Positions 9,409 to 20,782 of a stretch of DNA of 64,000 bases are shown piece after piece. Every line of letters begins with the position of its first letter. Positions within the stretch are counted from its first letter, which is position 1. Under the pieces are notes generated by a model. That model searched no databases, was not told the DNA's origin, and was given only the letters and a program-made list of their open reading frames with translations. The translations under genes and the position numbers were made by a program. Source of the DNA: Morinoia aosen (lineage: Eukaryota > Arthropoda > Malacostraca > Amphipoda > Talitridae); NCBI GenBank assembly GCA_030386875.1, contig CM059558.1, positions 1-64,000 of the forward strand. Reading direction: 5' to 3'.

Positions 9409-9615
9409 AAGGTGCTGGTGCAGCTGGTGGTGCTGCTGCTGCTGGTGGTGCTGCTGCTGATGGTGCAGCTGCTGGTGGTGCTGCTGCTGCTGGTGGCGCT
9501 GCTGCTCCTCCTGCTGCTGCTGATGATGCTGATGCTGATGCTCCTGCTGCTGCTCCTGCTGCAGAGCAAACTATGTTCACCAACGTAGTTGAAGAGAACA
9601 CTGAGCCAGCAGCAG
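9409..9615 (+). CDS. Candidate exon encoding an Ala/Gly/Asp-rich segment
   Basis: Between a possible acceptor (TTTTGTGTAG ending at 9408) and a good donor (GCAG|GTGAGAA at 9616) there is one open frame. It is made largely of GCT/GGT codons (Ala and Gly runs), then ADDADADAP, and ends in the non-repetitive EQTMFTNVVEENTEPAA. The transition from low complexity to ordinary sequence just before a consensus donor is what suggests an exon. It could equally be a trinucleotide repeat with fortuitous splice sites. The antisense frame is also open (an Ala-rich shadow). Function unknown. Confidence 0.3.
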
Positions 9616-9617
9616 GT

Positions 9618-11276
9618 GAGAAATTCTTAATACTGTTCATTCTATTAAAAGCATGCTAGGTATGCTTAAAAGTATGCTTAAAAAATTAATTTTTTGGAAC
9701 ATTTGCAAAAAAAATTGTGATAAGCGATATTTTATCATTACATCAAAAATACATGAAAAATACATTACTTTTGGGCTTCAACTTTATAATTTTTTTCAAT
9801 TTGGAAGTTTGCTAATTTACGTTTGTTAGAAATGTTCCAAGGATTCTAAAACTGTCTTTGTTTTTTCCTAGGACAAAAACTCACTGACGAGTCCTCTTTT
9901 GAATGTTGAAAGTTAGAGGTTTTAGGTATATTGGGTATAAAAGCAATAAACAAAATTTGTTGTTGTAGTGTAATACAATGGACAATTCACGAAATTGAAT
10001 GTTGTTTATATTTTTATTTCGATAATTTCTATGCATAATTTCATATTCACACTGTGAATTGTAATTTTCTCAAATAATTATTTTTCATAACAATTAATAA
10101 ATTTTATATTTTTAGTCTGATTCTTATGAATTTGACTATTATATGTAAACTGTGAAAAGAAACAATATTTCATTGATTCATTATTTCGAGCCAGGCCTTA
10201 GTTTTTTGTCAAAATTAGACAATAATAGACGTATTGGTTTGTTACTTCATTTATATTGATATTTCAAATGAATAGAACTCATTATATTTTTATGCTTGAG
10301 CAAAACCAAAGAGTGTTTTAGAATTGTTGAAGCATTGCAAACAAAGTACTGGTTTCAAATTTTTCATTTCCCGTTTTGTTTTGTTCTTATATGAGGTCGA
10401 AAATTCAAGATTTTCAGTCCTCTTACCTCCCCCGGGGGGGGGGGGAGGTAAGAGTGATTCAGGATGATTTTTACAGTAGGTGTAAAATGATACGACAGTT
10501 GTTTTTGAACTCGTTTTTTTTCTTAAATTTTCATATCAATGATTTTTTTCCAAAAAACATGAAAAATTGAGTTGCGGAAGATCCTACTCCTCCTAAAATT
10601 TAAAAAGTACGGAACTGGCCAAGTATTTTCTAGATAACTAAGTCTTGTCTAAAGATCCGGTGCAAAGGTTTTTCGATAATTTGAAGTGTTTCTTCCTAAT
10701 TCAACTTTTTTCCTATTTTTAACAGATAACATTCAATATGAATTGAATTGTAAAAATAATTTTGAATGGATCTCCAGAATTTTTCAATCCCTATCAATTG
10801 ATACAATTGCCATTTCTGTACTTTCAAAACTGTGGGAGATGAAACGCTTCAAATGTCACATGGGCGAGTTTTCACGACAACCATTTATCTAAAATTTGTT
10901 TCTCTTTTGATCATAATTTTTGAATTGATTCTTTCTTGAAAATGAACTACATTGCTTTTTTAGCTCTATTTGAGTTCTATCGATTCATATATTAGCCATT
11001 CTTGTACCTTCAAAACTGGGGAAAGGATCTAGATCATAAGACCAAAATTGCAAGTTTCAGAACAATGGCATTTTTGAAAGAATATTTTTTAGGTATTTAC
11101 AAATTGAATTTTGAATCAACTTAATTACTATGTAGATCTTTTAAAGCCCATTCGATTGATATATTTGTCATTCGTTTATCTTCAAAACTCCGGGAGGCGA
11201 TTATATGTTTACACATCAAGCTAATTAGCTGATGACTCAGAGCAGCCGGACTCAAAACACTCAGTTATATCATCAT
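9618..11276. other. AT-rich non-coding stretch
   Basis: I see no coding region, transposon end or tandem array in this 1.66-kb stretch apart from the GC palindrome at 10420-10454. Short T-rich and A-rich runs are common. If the exon at 9409 is real this would be intron. Confidence 0.6.
10420..10454. repeat. GC-rich perfect inverted repeat in AT-rich DNA
   Basis: CTCTTACCTCCCCC is followed directly by a run of twelve G and then AGGTAAGAG, forming a near-perfect hairpin with arms of about 14 bp and almost no loop. It stands out against the AT-rich surroundings. Confidence 0.8.
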
Positions 11277-11397
11277 AATTTACCACTGACTAAAAAACTT
11301 ATCACTTTGCTTGAATCGCAATGCTAATAGAAATTTAAAAGCGAAGAAAATGCTGATAAAACTAGTCATATTTACTCAAATTGAGAAAAAACAAAAT

Positions 11398-11436
11398 CGA
11401 AAACGTTTCGGAGTCCAGCTCCATCTTCAGTTCTGT
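11398..11436 (-). ncRNA. Hammerhead-ribozyme-like motif of PLE copy 1a
   Basis: This is the same motif as at 13128-13166, on the opposite strand. All core, stem II and stem III positions are identical in the two copies. Confidence 0.5.
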
Positions 11437-11588
11437 AAAATACAAAGAATTCAAGAAAGTGCAAAAAGTACAAACATTACAAAGAATACAAGCAATACAA
11501 AAAGTAAAAAACAATTGTATCAACAAAAAGATAAATAAACGTCAAACTATGCCTAAAAACTAGCAAAAAAGTAACGAAAAAATACACA

Positions 11589-12362
11589 CTATGAATTTAC
11601 TATTTGAAGGGGATAGGAACTAAGCATATTATTTAGGGAAGGTTTTTCTTTAAAAATATGAAGGGATTCTAAAATTCGTAGGTCAAACTCATTAGGAGCG
11701 CTATCAATGACTTTAAAATCTTCCTCACGAACTACTATATTGCACTGTTCAGCATGGTTGCGTACGGCTGAATGAGGAGGATGTGCAAGTAAGTTGCTGG
11801 TACGGTGGCTCCTACCGCGGTGTTCTGCTATTCTTGTGTAAATACTGCGTGACGTCATACCGACGTACGCCGATGTGCACTGCACACAACTATATTTATA
11901 AATGACACAAGAACGCATTAGACCAGGGGTGGATTCCTTGTGCCGAAAAAAAGAACCTATTTTTGCCTTATTAATCAAAATTACACGCAGGTTGATAGTA
12001 GGAATATACCTATCAAAAAGAGACTTTAATTCACGGGCCAGTTTCTCAGATGGGGTACCAAAATAGGGTAGAGTGCAGTAAAGAAAACTATCGGATCTGA
12101 CATCAATGTTCGACTGAGAATATTTTCCAGATAAAAACTTTTTAATTTGGGAGTTTACAATTCCTATAGGGAAACCATTTTTATAGAAGAAATCTCGTAA
12201 AAAATCAAATTCCGCATGTATATCATTAAACGATGAACATATATTATAAGCCCTATTTAACAGAGTCTTTATTCCGTTTACCTTGAAAATTTTATGACAG
12301 AAACTAAAAAAACTAGTACCCAAACCAGTAAATGTTGGCTTACGATAAACAGATGTTACAAA
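11589..12362 (-). pseudogene. PLE reverse transcriptase C-terminus plus GIY-YIG endonuclease, 5'-truncated (copy 1a)
   Basis: The minus-strand frame covers the region after the RT catalytic core: KPTFTGLG and RAYNICSSF (thumb-like region), then the CVQC zinc-like pair, AYVGMTSRSIYTRIAEH and GRSHRTSN, the GIY-YIG nuclease, ending ...LQIVNS at 11589. The RT palm with its catalytic aspartates is missing because the copy stops at the head-to-head junction near 12362. The encoded piece has no break from 12323 to 11589, consistent with a recent insertion. It cannot transpose by itself. Confidence 0.85.
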
Positions 12363-12363
12363 A

Positions 12364-12975
12364 CTTGCGCCATTCTTCTATAAAAATGGTTTCCCTATAG
12401 GAATTGTAAACTCCCAAATTAAAAAGTTTTTATCTGGAAAATATTCTCAGTCGAACATTGATGTCAGATCCGATAGTTTTCTTTACTGCACTCTACCCTA
12501 TTTTGGTACCCCATCTGAGAAACTGGCCCGTGAATTAAAGTCTCTTTTTGATAGGTATATTCCTACTATCAACCTGCGTGTAATTTTGATTAATAAGGCA
12601 AAAATAGGTTCTTTTTTTCGGCACAAGGAATCCACCCCTGGTCTAATGCGTTCTTGTGTCATTTATAAATATAGTTGTGTGCAGTGCACATCGGCGTACG
12701 TCGGGATGACGTCACGCAGTATTTACACAAGAATAGCAGAACACCGCGGTAGGAGCCACCGTACCAGCAACTTACTTGCACATCCTCCTCATTCAGCCGT
12801 ACGCAACCATGCTGAACAGTGCAATATAGTAGTTCGTGAGGAAGATTTTAAAGTCATTGATAGCGCTCCTAATGAGTTTGACCTACGAATTTTAGAATCC
12901 CTTCATATTTTTAAAGAAAAACCTTCCCTAAATAATATGCTTAGTTCCTATCCCCTTCAAATAGTAAATTCATAG
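12364..12975 (+). pseudogene. PLE GIY-YIG endonuclease region, 5'-truncated (copy 1b)
   Basis: This is the inverted partner of the 11589-12362 copy. It starts at the sequence encoding the FYKNGFPIGIVNSQIK segment and runs through the intact GIY-YIG region (AYVGMTSRSIYTRIAEH) to the same stop, ...LQIVNS, at 12975. The N-terminal truncation point differs from the left copy by about 170 bp. Nucleotide differences from the left copy are few, so the two were made together or very recently. Confidence 0.85.
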
Positions 12976-13127
12976 TGTGTATTTTTTCGTTACTTTTTTG
13001 CTAGTTTTTAGGCATAGTTTGACGTTTATTTATCTTTTTGTTGATACAATTGTTTTTTACTTTTTGTATTGCTTGTATTCTTTGTAATGTTTGTACTTTT
13101 TGCACTTTCTTGAATTCTTTGTATTTT

Positions 13128-13166
13128 ACAGAACTGAAGATGGAGCTGGACTCCGAAACGTTTTCG
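13128..13166 (+). ncRNA. Hammerhead-ribozyme-like motif of PLE copy 1b
   Basis: The order is GAA, CTGAAGA, T, GGAG/CTCC stem with a five-base loop, GAAA, self-complementary ACGT, T, TTC. The outer GAA/TTC would form a short stem I. This matches PLE-associated minimal hammerheads, with one extra base between CUGANGA and stem II. Confidence 0.5.
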
Positions 13167-13247
13167 ATTTTGTTTTTCTCAATTTGAGTAAATATGACTA
13201 GTTTTATCAGCATTTTCTTCGCTTTTAAATTTTTAATTTACCACTGA

Positions 13248-13880
13248 GTGATAGAATGTTTCGTTTGAGTACAAAAGCATGTCTAGCATGACCAAGAATG
13301 AACTCTCTTGCAATTCCCGTTGAGGATTTCTCAAAACTGACTCGTAATAAGGGGGAAGGAGAGATCACCCACCCATAGGCTCGCTCAAGGTCGTGCGCGT
13401 CTTATACCCCTTCTCGAAGACGAAGCAATGCACGTAGTTGGAGCCAATTGAATCGATGAGAAAGAAAATTTGAGATGGCGATCAGGTGAGGTTTGGAGAT
13501 CTTTGTATAACTTCATTAGACAAAAAGAATTATACAACTACACGTAAAAATGACCGAAAGCGCCCTCTTGAGGAACGTAGCGATTGATCATAATACTGGA
13601 TGCAGTTCAATTCGAACAGAACAGCCGAGCGCAGTCCGCGTTGTAGCCTGAAAGGGTTTCAACACGGGTGAGACGCACGGCTGTGAATGGATGGACAGCT
13701 GAAACCCCGAGGGCCTGGCCCGACCATCAAGCTTCTTCAAACTTGCCTTGGCAGAGGTATAGCTGCAACAAAACCAACTCGTCCCCATACGGAAATGACA
13801 GCCAAAACCTAACGCAACAAAACCGGCTAGCCATTTTAGAGAACCCATCTAAGATCCTTCGCGAATTACCCTGACAAAAA
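13248..13880. other. Non-coding interval, moderately GC-rich in its second half
   Basis: Between the PLE and the 183-bp repeats I see no recognisable domain. The 13560-13860 part is less AT-rich and has small ORFs on both strands, none with a motif I can name. Confidence 0.4.
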
Positions 13881-14400
13881 GGGTAATTTCTAAACTATGA
13901 GACGTACAATCTTGAAATTAGTACCAAATTAATGGGCGTGACGAGTACAACATATTTATGTAATTAAAAAAATTTTTACGCCCCTGTGGGGGGCAGGAAG
14001 AGAGCCTCTCGTGGCCCCTGAATACTCGGCCGATTTTCTCTATAATGCTCATTTTGTGCGCGTCATAATTTCTAAAATATTGCACCTAAAAATTTGAAAT
14101 TGGGTTCATTTTAAGCGTCAATTCATTCTCCATATGTGAGTATATAATAAAACTCTCATACGCTCCCTGGAAGAAGATAGAGAGCAAGTTTCTCCTAGCC
14201 TCTGAATGGTCGACCGATTTTTCATAAGGCTCATTTTGTTCGCGTCTAAATTTCTAAACTATTGCACCTACAAATTTGAAATCGGGTTCATTTTAAGCGT
14301 CAATTCATTCTCCAAATGTGGGTGTATAATAAAAATCTCATACGCCCCCTGGGGAATGACAGAGAGCAAGGTTTCTCCAGCTTCTCGTAATCCGCGCTGC
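13880..14400. repeat. Diverged tandem repeat, unit about 183 bp
   Basis: Landmarks recur at about 183-bp steps: GCTCATTTTGT..GCGTC at 14047 and 14230, TTCATTTTAAGCGTCAATTC at 14108 and 14291, and a CCCCTG/CTCCCTGG box at 13981, 14165 and 14348. A degenerate partial unit precedes them. About 2.5 units are present, 80-90% alike. Confidence 0.8.
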
Positions 14401-14454
14401 CGAAGGCCGCGCTCACATAAGTTATGAAGTGCTGTTTGAATTCTTGTCCATAGC

Positions 14455-14510
14455 CTTGTCGTTCCCCACATCGTGGGTCTTCGAATCCCGGAGGTGACGA
14501 TTTTTTTTCT
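14455..14510 (+). other. tRNA B-box-like SINE remnant
   Basis: CTTCGAATCCCGG resembles a tRNA T-arm/B-box, and the following GTGACGATTTTTTTTCTCAG resembles the sequence just after the tRNA-like head in the SINE family of this window. Only about 50 bp align by eye; probably a truncated SINE. Confidence 0.35.
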
Positions 14511-14575
14511 CAGTTGTAGAATAATCATTTTCGTGTGTCTTACTCATGTAAACTTTTGTTAGATAATATTATAAG

Positions 14576-16229
14576 TAGAGCTGTGCAATTGCATAACTTG
14601 CATGTATGCTCTCTTAAGAATGTTTTATGCATTGCAAAAAAGTATCTTGTGCATGTGCAAAATCTCAAATGGAATTAATTACGCATGTACACTATAACAG
14701 ATGTAATATGCAAAGTGCTTTAAGCATATGCACAATATCATTGAATATATCCTGTAAGGAGAGTGGTGTAAATTGATAGTCCTATTTTTAAGGGAAAACT
14801 GTAAATTTGTTCCTTACTCCAGAAATTTTGTACATTTATGGGAACTCCCGCATACATACTCTCACTTGCAAGCATCATCACAAGTTTTACCCGGTCCACT
14901 GTCGTCAGTTCCTGATCCCCAAGTTACCTTTTTGACCTGTTCTTCAGTTGTTAAATATGGTTCATCAATGAAATACAATAGAGGGGTCCGAACTGAATTT
15001 AATGAAGTTTGAAGTATTTCAGGATTGCATAGTGTGATAGTTTTTGTACATCTAGTGATAGTTTTCTTGTTCTCTTTTACACATAGGCCTACCTATACTT
15101 ACAAAAGTGTTCAAGTGAAAATACAACTGTGAAATTTGTATCAATTTCCGAAACATATGCATTCTGTGAAGTAATAATGAATTCCTCTGTTGTGCTCTGC
15201 CTGTTTATTAAAAAATGAGAAGAAACTCAACAAAGTATTCCCTCTAATTCCAGAAATCCAACGAATTCCAAAAGTTTGCATCATTATAGTGATTTCGCTT
15301 TCTGGACTTAGATAAGGGCAATCAAATCTGCAATCGACATTTAGAGATTATATACTGATTTGAATATTCCTGCAATACTTCGTTATTCAAAACCTAATGC
15401 GAATGTTTGGTATTCTGGGATCTCCGAAATGAGAGGGATTACGTAGAGGAAAATTATGATAATTTGTTTCTAATTTTTTTGTTAATTTTCGTATTGAAAT
15501 TTAGCGATATATTCGATAATATGTTGATGATTAAAGATTAAAGAAGTGAACAAATTTCTCATACTATTCTAATGATTATCATTATTCAGTAGTTACACCA
15601 TGCCCAAAGTACCCCAAAGTGTAAGGAATGATACTTTCATGAATGAATTCCCAGAATACGACTCTGGGACGGAAATTTGTTCAGTACTTATTGTGGGAAA
15701 ACTGTTCGTTTATCGTGAAACATAATAAGAGTATACACTGTTATTGTCCAAATATCGGCTGAGACTTCATAGTTATCAAAAACGAAGATAATCCTTTTGG
15801 TTCAGCATAAAGTTAACTAAAATTAACCATTTTCATCTACGATAAAATCAAAGAAAGCTGGTAGCTCGCTTTGACTAAGTTCCCTTCCGTCAAGGTGTCG
15901 CGGGTTCGAATCCCATCGCTGCGCGGGATTTTAGCATGGCATCCAGTGAATATTTCCATGTTTTCTTCATTAGCAGCAAATGAATATTTTAAATATTGAA
16001 GACTATCGTAGAGAATCATTACTTTACGGTTTAATATTTGAAATATCGCACAATATCCAACTAACTGAAGCCCTTCATTCAGCAGTCGCATATTGCTTGC
16101 ATATAAATGAGAGTACTGTGCATACGACACTCCGCAATCGCATAATATTTAACCTGAAGCCGCATATTTTAAGCGCTGACAATTTCACATACGTGTCTAT
16201 ATAGGCATGTGCATATTGGCACAGCTCTA
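14576..16229. mobile_element. Non-autonomous hAT-type element (1.65 kb) with perfect 8-bp duplication
   Basis: The ends are TAGAGCTGTGC and its inverted copy (GCACAGCTCTA), flanked on both sides by ATTATAAG (14568-14575 and 16230-16237), a perfect 8-bp duplication. Both subterminal regions are rich in GCAT, ATGCA and TGCATATG words, likely transposase-binding sites. I find no transposase reading frame; the interior has only short ORFs, so it needs a partner in trans. Confidence 0.9.
15850..15935 (+). other. tRNA-related sequence inside the hAT element
   Basis: The stretch contains TGGTAGCTCG, then CGCGGGTTCGAATCCCATCG, resembling tRNA D-arm and T-arm (B box) sequence, but no 5' acceptor strand pairs with the 3' side. 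It is most likely a tRNA-derived SINE head or a tRNA pseudogene, not a functional tRNA. Confidence 0.4.
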
Positions 16230-16237
16230 ATTATAAG

Positions 16238-18273
16238 CACTAGTCCACCCCCCTTAATCTGAAATAAAATAGAGGGCGAAATGAGAGAAAGGCCGTAAGA
16301 AAAAAAACAATCTCTCGAGAGTTGATGAGGCCCCGTGAACACGGCCCGTCAAAATAAATAGAACTGGAGCTTGTATCACAGATATGCTCATGACACACCA
16401 CAGGCTGGCTTCGGACAGACCGACCGACGGACGGACGGGCGCGGCTCTTATTATAGTATAGAATAGATCATTAGGTTTCCTCAAAGCGTTACTGCAGAAA
16501 TAGAAAGTTAGTATCAAGTTCTTAGTTGGAAAAGTTATGCCAATATGCCGATACAAAATACGCCAATACACGCGCGCCCCAACGAGAGTGTTCTCAACCA
16601 TCCGCAGTTTTGGGCAGCTGCGCCGCAACAAGTTGCGGCCGCAATTGCGATCGCAACTTTTTCTATTGCGGTTGCAACCGGTTGCGCCACAATAATTTTT
16701 AGAAAGTTGCGAACCTGTTGCGATCGCGACAATTTTCGACGTGTCAGGCCACAACTCGCAACCGCAACATCACGATGTCAATTAAATTTCATTCTCGTTT
16801 GAAACTAAACCGTCCAGGGTACAACCCATCTGGCAACTTTTTATTATTAGCATTAGGCGATACAGTGATACACATACAGTATGTGACTACAGTATGTGAC
16901 TGGAATTGTGTGACTGAAACGCTTGTGTGACTGCGAGGTAAAACCAGCAATATAATTATGATGCGCAAGGAAATTCTCCATTAGACGAGTTTATTAACCG
17001 ACAATATACCATTATCCGGAGATTCACCCCAACCGCGCCCTTAGGGGGCAACAATGATACAAAAGGATTTGAGCACATGCGAGCTCCTCCTGCAAACTAG
17101 ACGTTCCTTGCCCACATGAGACAAAATATTTGTATCCTAGGCTACCTCCCCTACCTCCTTCGCTTAGGTTACGAAGCTGAAATGTCATTTATAAAAAAAC
17201 TGCTGCAGTAGTGGCGGGATATGTTCCGATATTAACTTAGCGGGTATCACTACAGGACCGAGTGACCGGGACCGGGACCGGTCCCACAGGACAGGGTATC
17301 ACTACAGGACCGTGCAACTGGAGGACCAGATAGAAACTCGCAACACGTGGGTATTCTATGGAACAGTTACTTTTCTTCTCAAGGTCATGGGTTGTTAACG
17401 TTGGAGGGGAGAACATTCAATATTTGTTACGATAAGCTTGAAGATACCTGTCCTTACTGAGAAACTTCTCTTGGAGTCGAGGTAAATGTGTCGCATGCGA
17501 TAATTTATTTATTTTATAATTTATTTACCGGTGGGACGCAAACCTACGAGTCTCCCTCCGACCTCGCCATAGAGAAAAAAAATCGGGATCGCGAGGTAAT
17601 TAATTGGCAAGCCCGGGTGAAGTGCTGCTACTATCATGTTCGCATTCCTCAAGAAGCGCCGGCCTCATTTCTGTATGTATACCGTCCTTTGTGGTGCAGA
17701 TGTTGTGCGGTAAGATAGTCCAACCGTGAAATTCTAGTAGCTTTCCCAAGGGGATTTATTTATATGGTATCTTCGGGAGCTGACGTATAATGGAGAAGAT
17801 GTGAGGTCCTGAGTTTGTTGAAAGGTAGGCATTCCTATTGTTCAAGTTGGAGGGGTTTTTGTTTTGCCATAGACCCTTCAGGGGGATGTAACTATTCTAT
17901 TGTATCTATGGGAATTAGCGCTCCCAGGGGAAAAATGTGAGGGGTCCGAACTGAGAGTTAGGTAGGCCTTCTTTTTGCTGAAATAATATGTTTTTTTGTT
18001 ATGTTCAGGACCACCTTTTTTCAGTTCATTGTTGTCCTGTTTTTCAGTACCTACTACTTTCTTCTTCAATTTTGATCTTGTTTCATTAACTTCTATCTCA
18101 GTTTACTGTTTCTTTGCTCCATCTGCATGGATTCCGCGTTTCCTTAACTCCAAACTAAATGGAACCTTCCTACTTCCTCTCTTTAGATCGCATTTGTTGC
18201 TGCGGGTAGGGAGGCTAAAAATAACGACTAATATAATCTAATCTTACAGCGCGCCCTTAGCCAGAGCTTTAAG
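16238..18273. other. Non-coding interval with simple-sequence patches
   Basis: A short CGGA/CCGA tract sits at about 16415-16440. 16620-16770 is rich in GTTGCG/CGCAAC words that pair with each other (for example TTGCGATCGCAA-type palindromes). A short duplication of GGTATCACTACAGGACCG occurs at 17243 and 17296. No coding domain is recognisable. A dispersed repeat at 17870-18215 is described separately. Confidence 0.5.
17870..18215 (-). repeat. Dispersed repeat family D, copy 1
   Basis: Landmarks shared in order with 54120-54460 are: a GGGGGAT box, TCTATGGGAATTAGCGCTCC, GTGAGG, a T-rich tract, TTCTTCAA, TTACTGTTTCT, then GATTCCGCGTT and TTAACTCC. The minus strand of two copies has short lysine-rich ORFs (here from about 18069, EKQDNNELKKGGPEHNKKTY) that hint at a decayed coding origin. 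No terminal repeats were found and the family is unidentified. Confidence 0.7.
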
Positions 18274-18398
18274 GCGCAACAGATGCGCTCAGGGCCCAGC
18301 TCGATGATGCGCTCGCGCGTGTGGCGCAACAAAAAATAGAATTTGAAGATGGTGAGCTGGTGAGAAAGAAGCTCCGCCAGGAGCTGCAAGACCTGAAG
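18274..18398 (+). CDS. Candidate internal exon encoding a coiled-coil segment
   Basis: Between a possible acceptor (GCTTTAAG ending at 18273) and a donor (CTGAAG|GTAATA at 18399) one frame stays open for 41 codons. It reads ATDALRAQLDDALARVA, then QQKIEFEDGELVRKK, then LRQELQDLK: heptad-like, charged and free of repeats. The segment is clearly more GC-rich than its surroundings. No partner exon is visible within several kb and the acceptor is weak. It could be a genuine host exon with long introns or a processed fragment. The gene is not recognised. Confidence 0.4.
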
Positions 18399-18399
18399 G

Positions 18400-19380
18400 T
18401 AATAAGTTTAAAGGTTTTTTAGGCTCTGGCCATGTACTATGATTTTGGTCGATAAACGGTATATTTTAGGAAAAGTCAGCAAGTTAATGTCCAAGAACTA
18501 AGGTGATGCAACTTTTGAATTACTGATGTTACGTGCAGAGATTTTGGTTGGCGCCATCTATAATTTGAGGTGTTTCCTAGTTAATTAGGCACGAGTGCTA
18601 TGAATTAAGCAAGTTGTATAATTAGACATTAACTATTTTTATATCTGCACCTTAAAATATCCAGATCTGTTTTATGCCCGCTGTTTTTTCATCATTATCA
18701 TTTTTTTTCTAGTGAAGCGAAGTATTTGCACAACATTAGGCGGAAACTTTTCTCATGGCCCTCAAATGATGTGTTCATTAGTCATGTTGGTGAAATATTC
18801 ACAACACCGAAATTTAATACCTGACGTGAGATCATTTTCTATCTTTAAAACACCGGTTCCAAACTGTGGTACCGCGTATATACACACACACACACACACA
18901 CAAATTCATATATATACGTATTGAAAATGAATATAAGAAAAATGCTAATAAACATGAAAAATAATCTTGCTCTTTCAATATTTAAAATGACAGCCAAAGC
19001 TCTGAAGAATCGTAATAAATAACCTGAGGAAAGATAAGGAATAGAAAAAGGACTTTGAAAAACGTATAAATGGAATGGTTTTTTAATTTCCTAAAAGAAA
19101 TTTTAAGAAAACTCAAGTTACCGCCTAGGAACAACATCAACAAAAAACATAGTTCATATCTTTTCGATATTCTCTGCAACATCATGCGGACATGGGTACA
19201 TGGGATACAATGGAGATACAGTGTAAGCCGGTTACCACTCATGATTGACAAATATCTTCAAAATTTTGGCAAAAATGCGTAAACAAACATATACTCAACA
19301 TCAAAATTTATAGCTTGTACAACATACGGACAGAAAGATAATTTTACCACGATTCATATGCTCAAATTGCGCTTAATTTC
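18400..19380. other. AT-rich non-coding interval with a (CA)n tract
   Basis: A (CA)n microsatellite occupies 18882-18902. The rest shows no domain or array. The stretch next to 19380 would be the 3' flank of the minus-strand LINE. Confidence 0.6.
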
Positions 19381-19381
19381 A

Positions 19382-20782
19382 TTAATTGTATTTGTCATTA
19401 ATCCGATTCACAGAGACGCCCTCTGGCTCTAATGGCACTGTAGCTGTCCATTTCAGAGCACCGAATGCTGAACGTCCTACCTTATATTGTATTACATCCA
19501 GCTTTTCAAAATCACTTCCATTCCAGGCAAGAGCACTCATAACATACATGACACTAGATACAGCAACATACTTCAACATTCCTTTCACACATTCATACTT
19601 GTTTGCTCTGTATCTGGCCAAACTACTTAACCATCCACTCCACTGCATAGCTTTTGCCACTTTTTCACCCTTAGTTCTAGTGCATCCATCTCCACTTATC
19701 ATACAACCTAGATATTTGTATTCTTTTGTTCTACCTATTCTGATTCCTTCAATATTCCACAATCTGTCTCTATCAGTCTCATCACTATTTATAGCCATAA
19801 CCTTACTTTTGTCGGCACCAAAGTTCATCTTGAAATCTGTACTATATCCATTCACAATGTCAAGCAACCTTTGCAGTTCATGTCCACATTCACTAACCAC
19901 AACCACATCATCAGCATACAACAAACAGCTCGGTCTCTCATTACCAACTTTCAGACCTAAGCCACTCCTTCTCAGTCGAACTGCTAATTCTTCTGTGTAC
20001 AATCCAAACAACAGGGGAGACAGAGTACAGCCCTGTCTCACTCCTCTAACACTCCTCACTTGCCCTGTTTCCAAATTTCCTAACCTGTATATTGTGCTTG
20101 TGTTCTCATACAGACTTTGTACAATTTTTACTATTATTCTGTTAAACCCAACATTTCTCAAAACTTCAAAGAGCCTAACCCGATCCACTCTGTCATACGC
20201 CTTTTCAATATCCAGGAATGCTAAATATACCTTCTTATCATCCTTCCTCATTCGCTCAATTATTTCACTCACTACAAACAGATTATCCTCCCCACGTCTA
20301 TCTTGCCTAAATCCATTCTGTTCTTCACCTAGGACTCCTAATTCCTCAACTAAGTTTTCCATTTTCTCATTCAAAATACCACAAATTATCTTACATACAG
20401 TGTCAGCCAGTGCAATTGGTCTGTAATTTTTAAGTTTTTTCATACTCCTATGTCCACCCTTATGCAACAGAACTACATTACACTTGTTTCAGTCATCCGG
20501 TACTCTTTCACTCTTCCATATCTCATCAAATAAACGTTTCAACATACTGACAACACTCTCTCCTCCACATTTATAGAACTCATATGGGATCTTATCAGGG
20601 CCACATGCCTTTCCATTTTTCATGTTCTTCAAAAAACTTACAATCACTTCACAAGTGATTTCGACTTCCATTTGCAGTTCACGTTCATCAATCAGAAAAT
20701 TTATGGGTGCATCATCTGTAACCTGCTCATTCATTCCACCAATGTCCTCCCAGTGTTCTTCAACTGCTTTCACCATTTGCAT
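19382..20782 (-). pseudogene. LINE reverse transcriptase
   Basis: The frame begins with NGKACGPDKIPYEFYK, is cut by a TGA at about 20489, and continues with KNYRPIAL, FLDIEKAYDRVDR (first catalytic Asp), GVRQGCTLSPLLF and LLYADDVVVV (the catalytic YADD), then the thumb (EYKYLGCMISGDG). The catalytic residues are intact; only the TGA and the broken upstream endonuclease mark it as dead. The interval 20783-21160 links RT and endonuclease but has many stops. Confidence 0.85.

Larger units (their letters stand above)
11290..13234. mobile_element. Penelope-like element, head-to-head foldback insertion with ~13-bp target duplication
   Basis: A minus-strand copy (11290 to about 12362) and a plus-strand copy (about 12364-13234) of the same PLE face each other; the shared 0.85-kb arms are almost identical. 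The sequence AATTTACCACTGA occurs at 11277-11289 and again at 13235-13247, so the whole inverted pair sits in one target duplication and arrived as a unit. Both copies are 5'-truncated. The left copy extends 3' by about 50 bp beyond the right copy's end, into what looks like the start of a following tandem unit. Confidence 0.9.

Noticed and set aside
15850..15935. Functional tRNA gene
   Set aside because: There is a B box but no pairing acceptor stem and no convincing anticodon arm; treated as tRNA-derived remnant.
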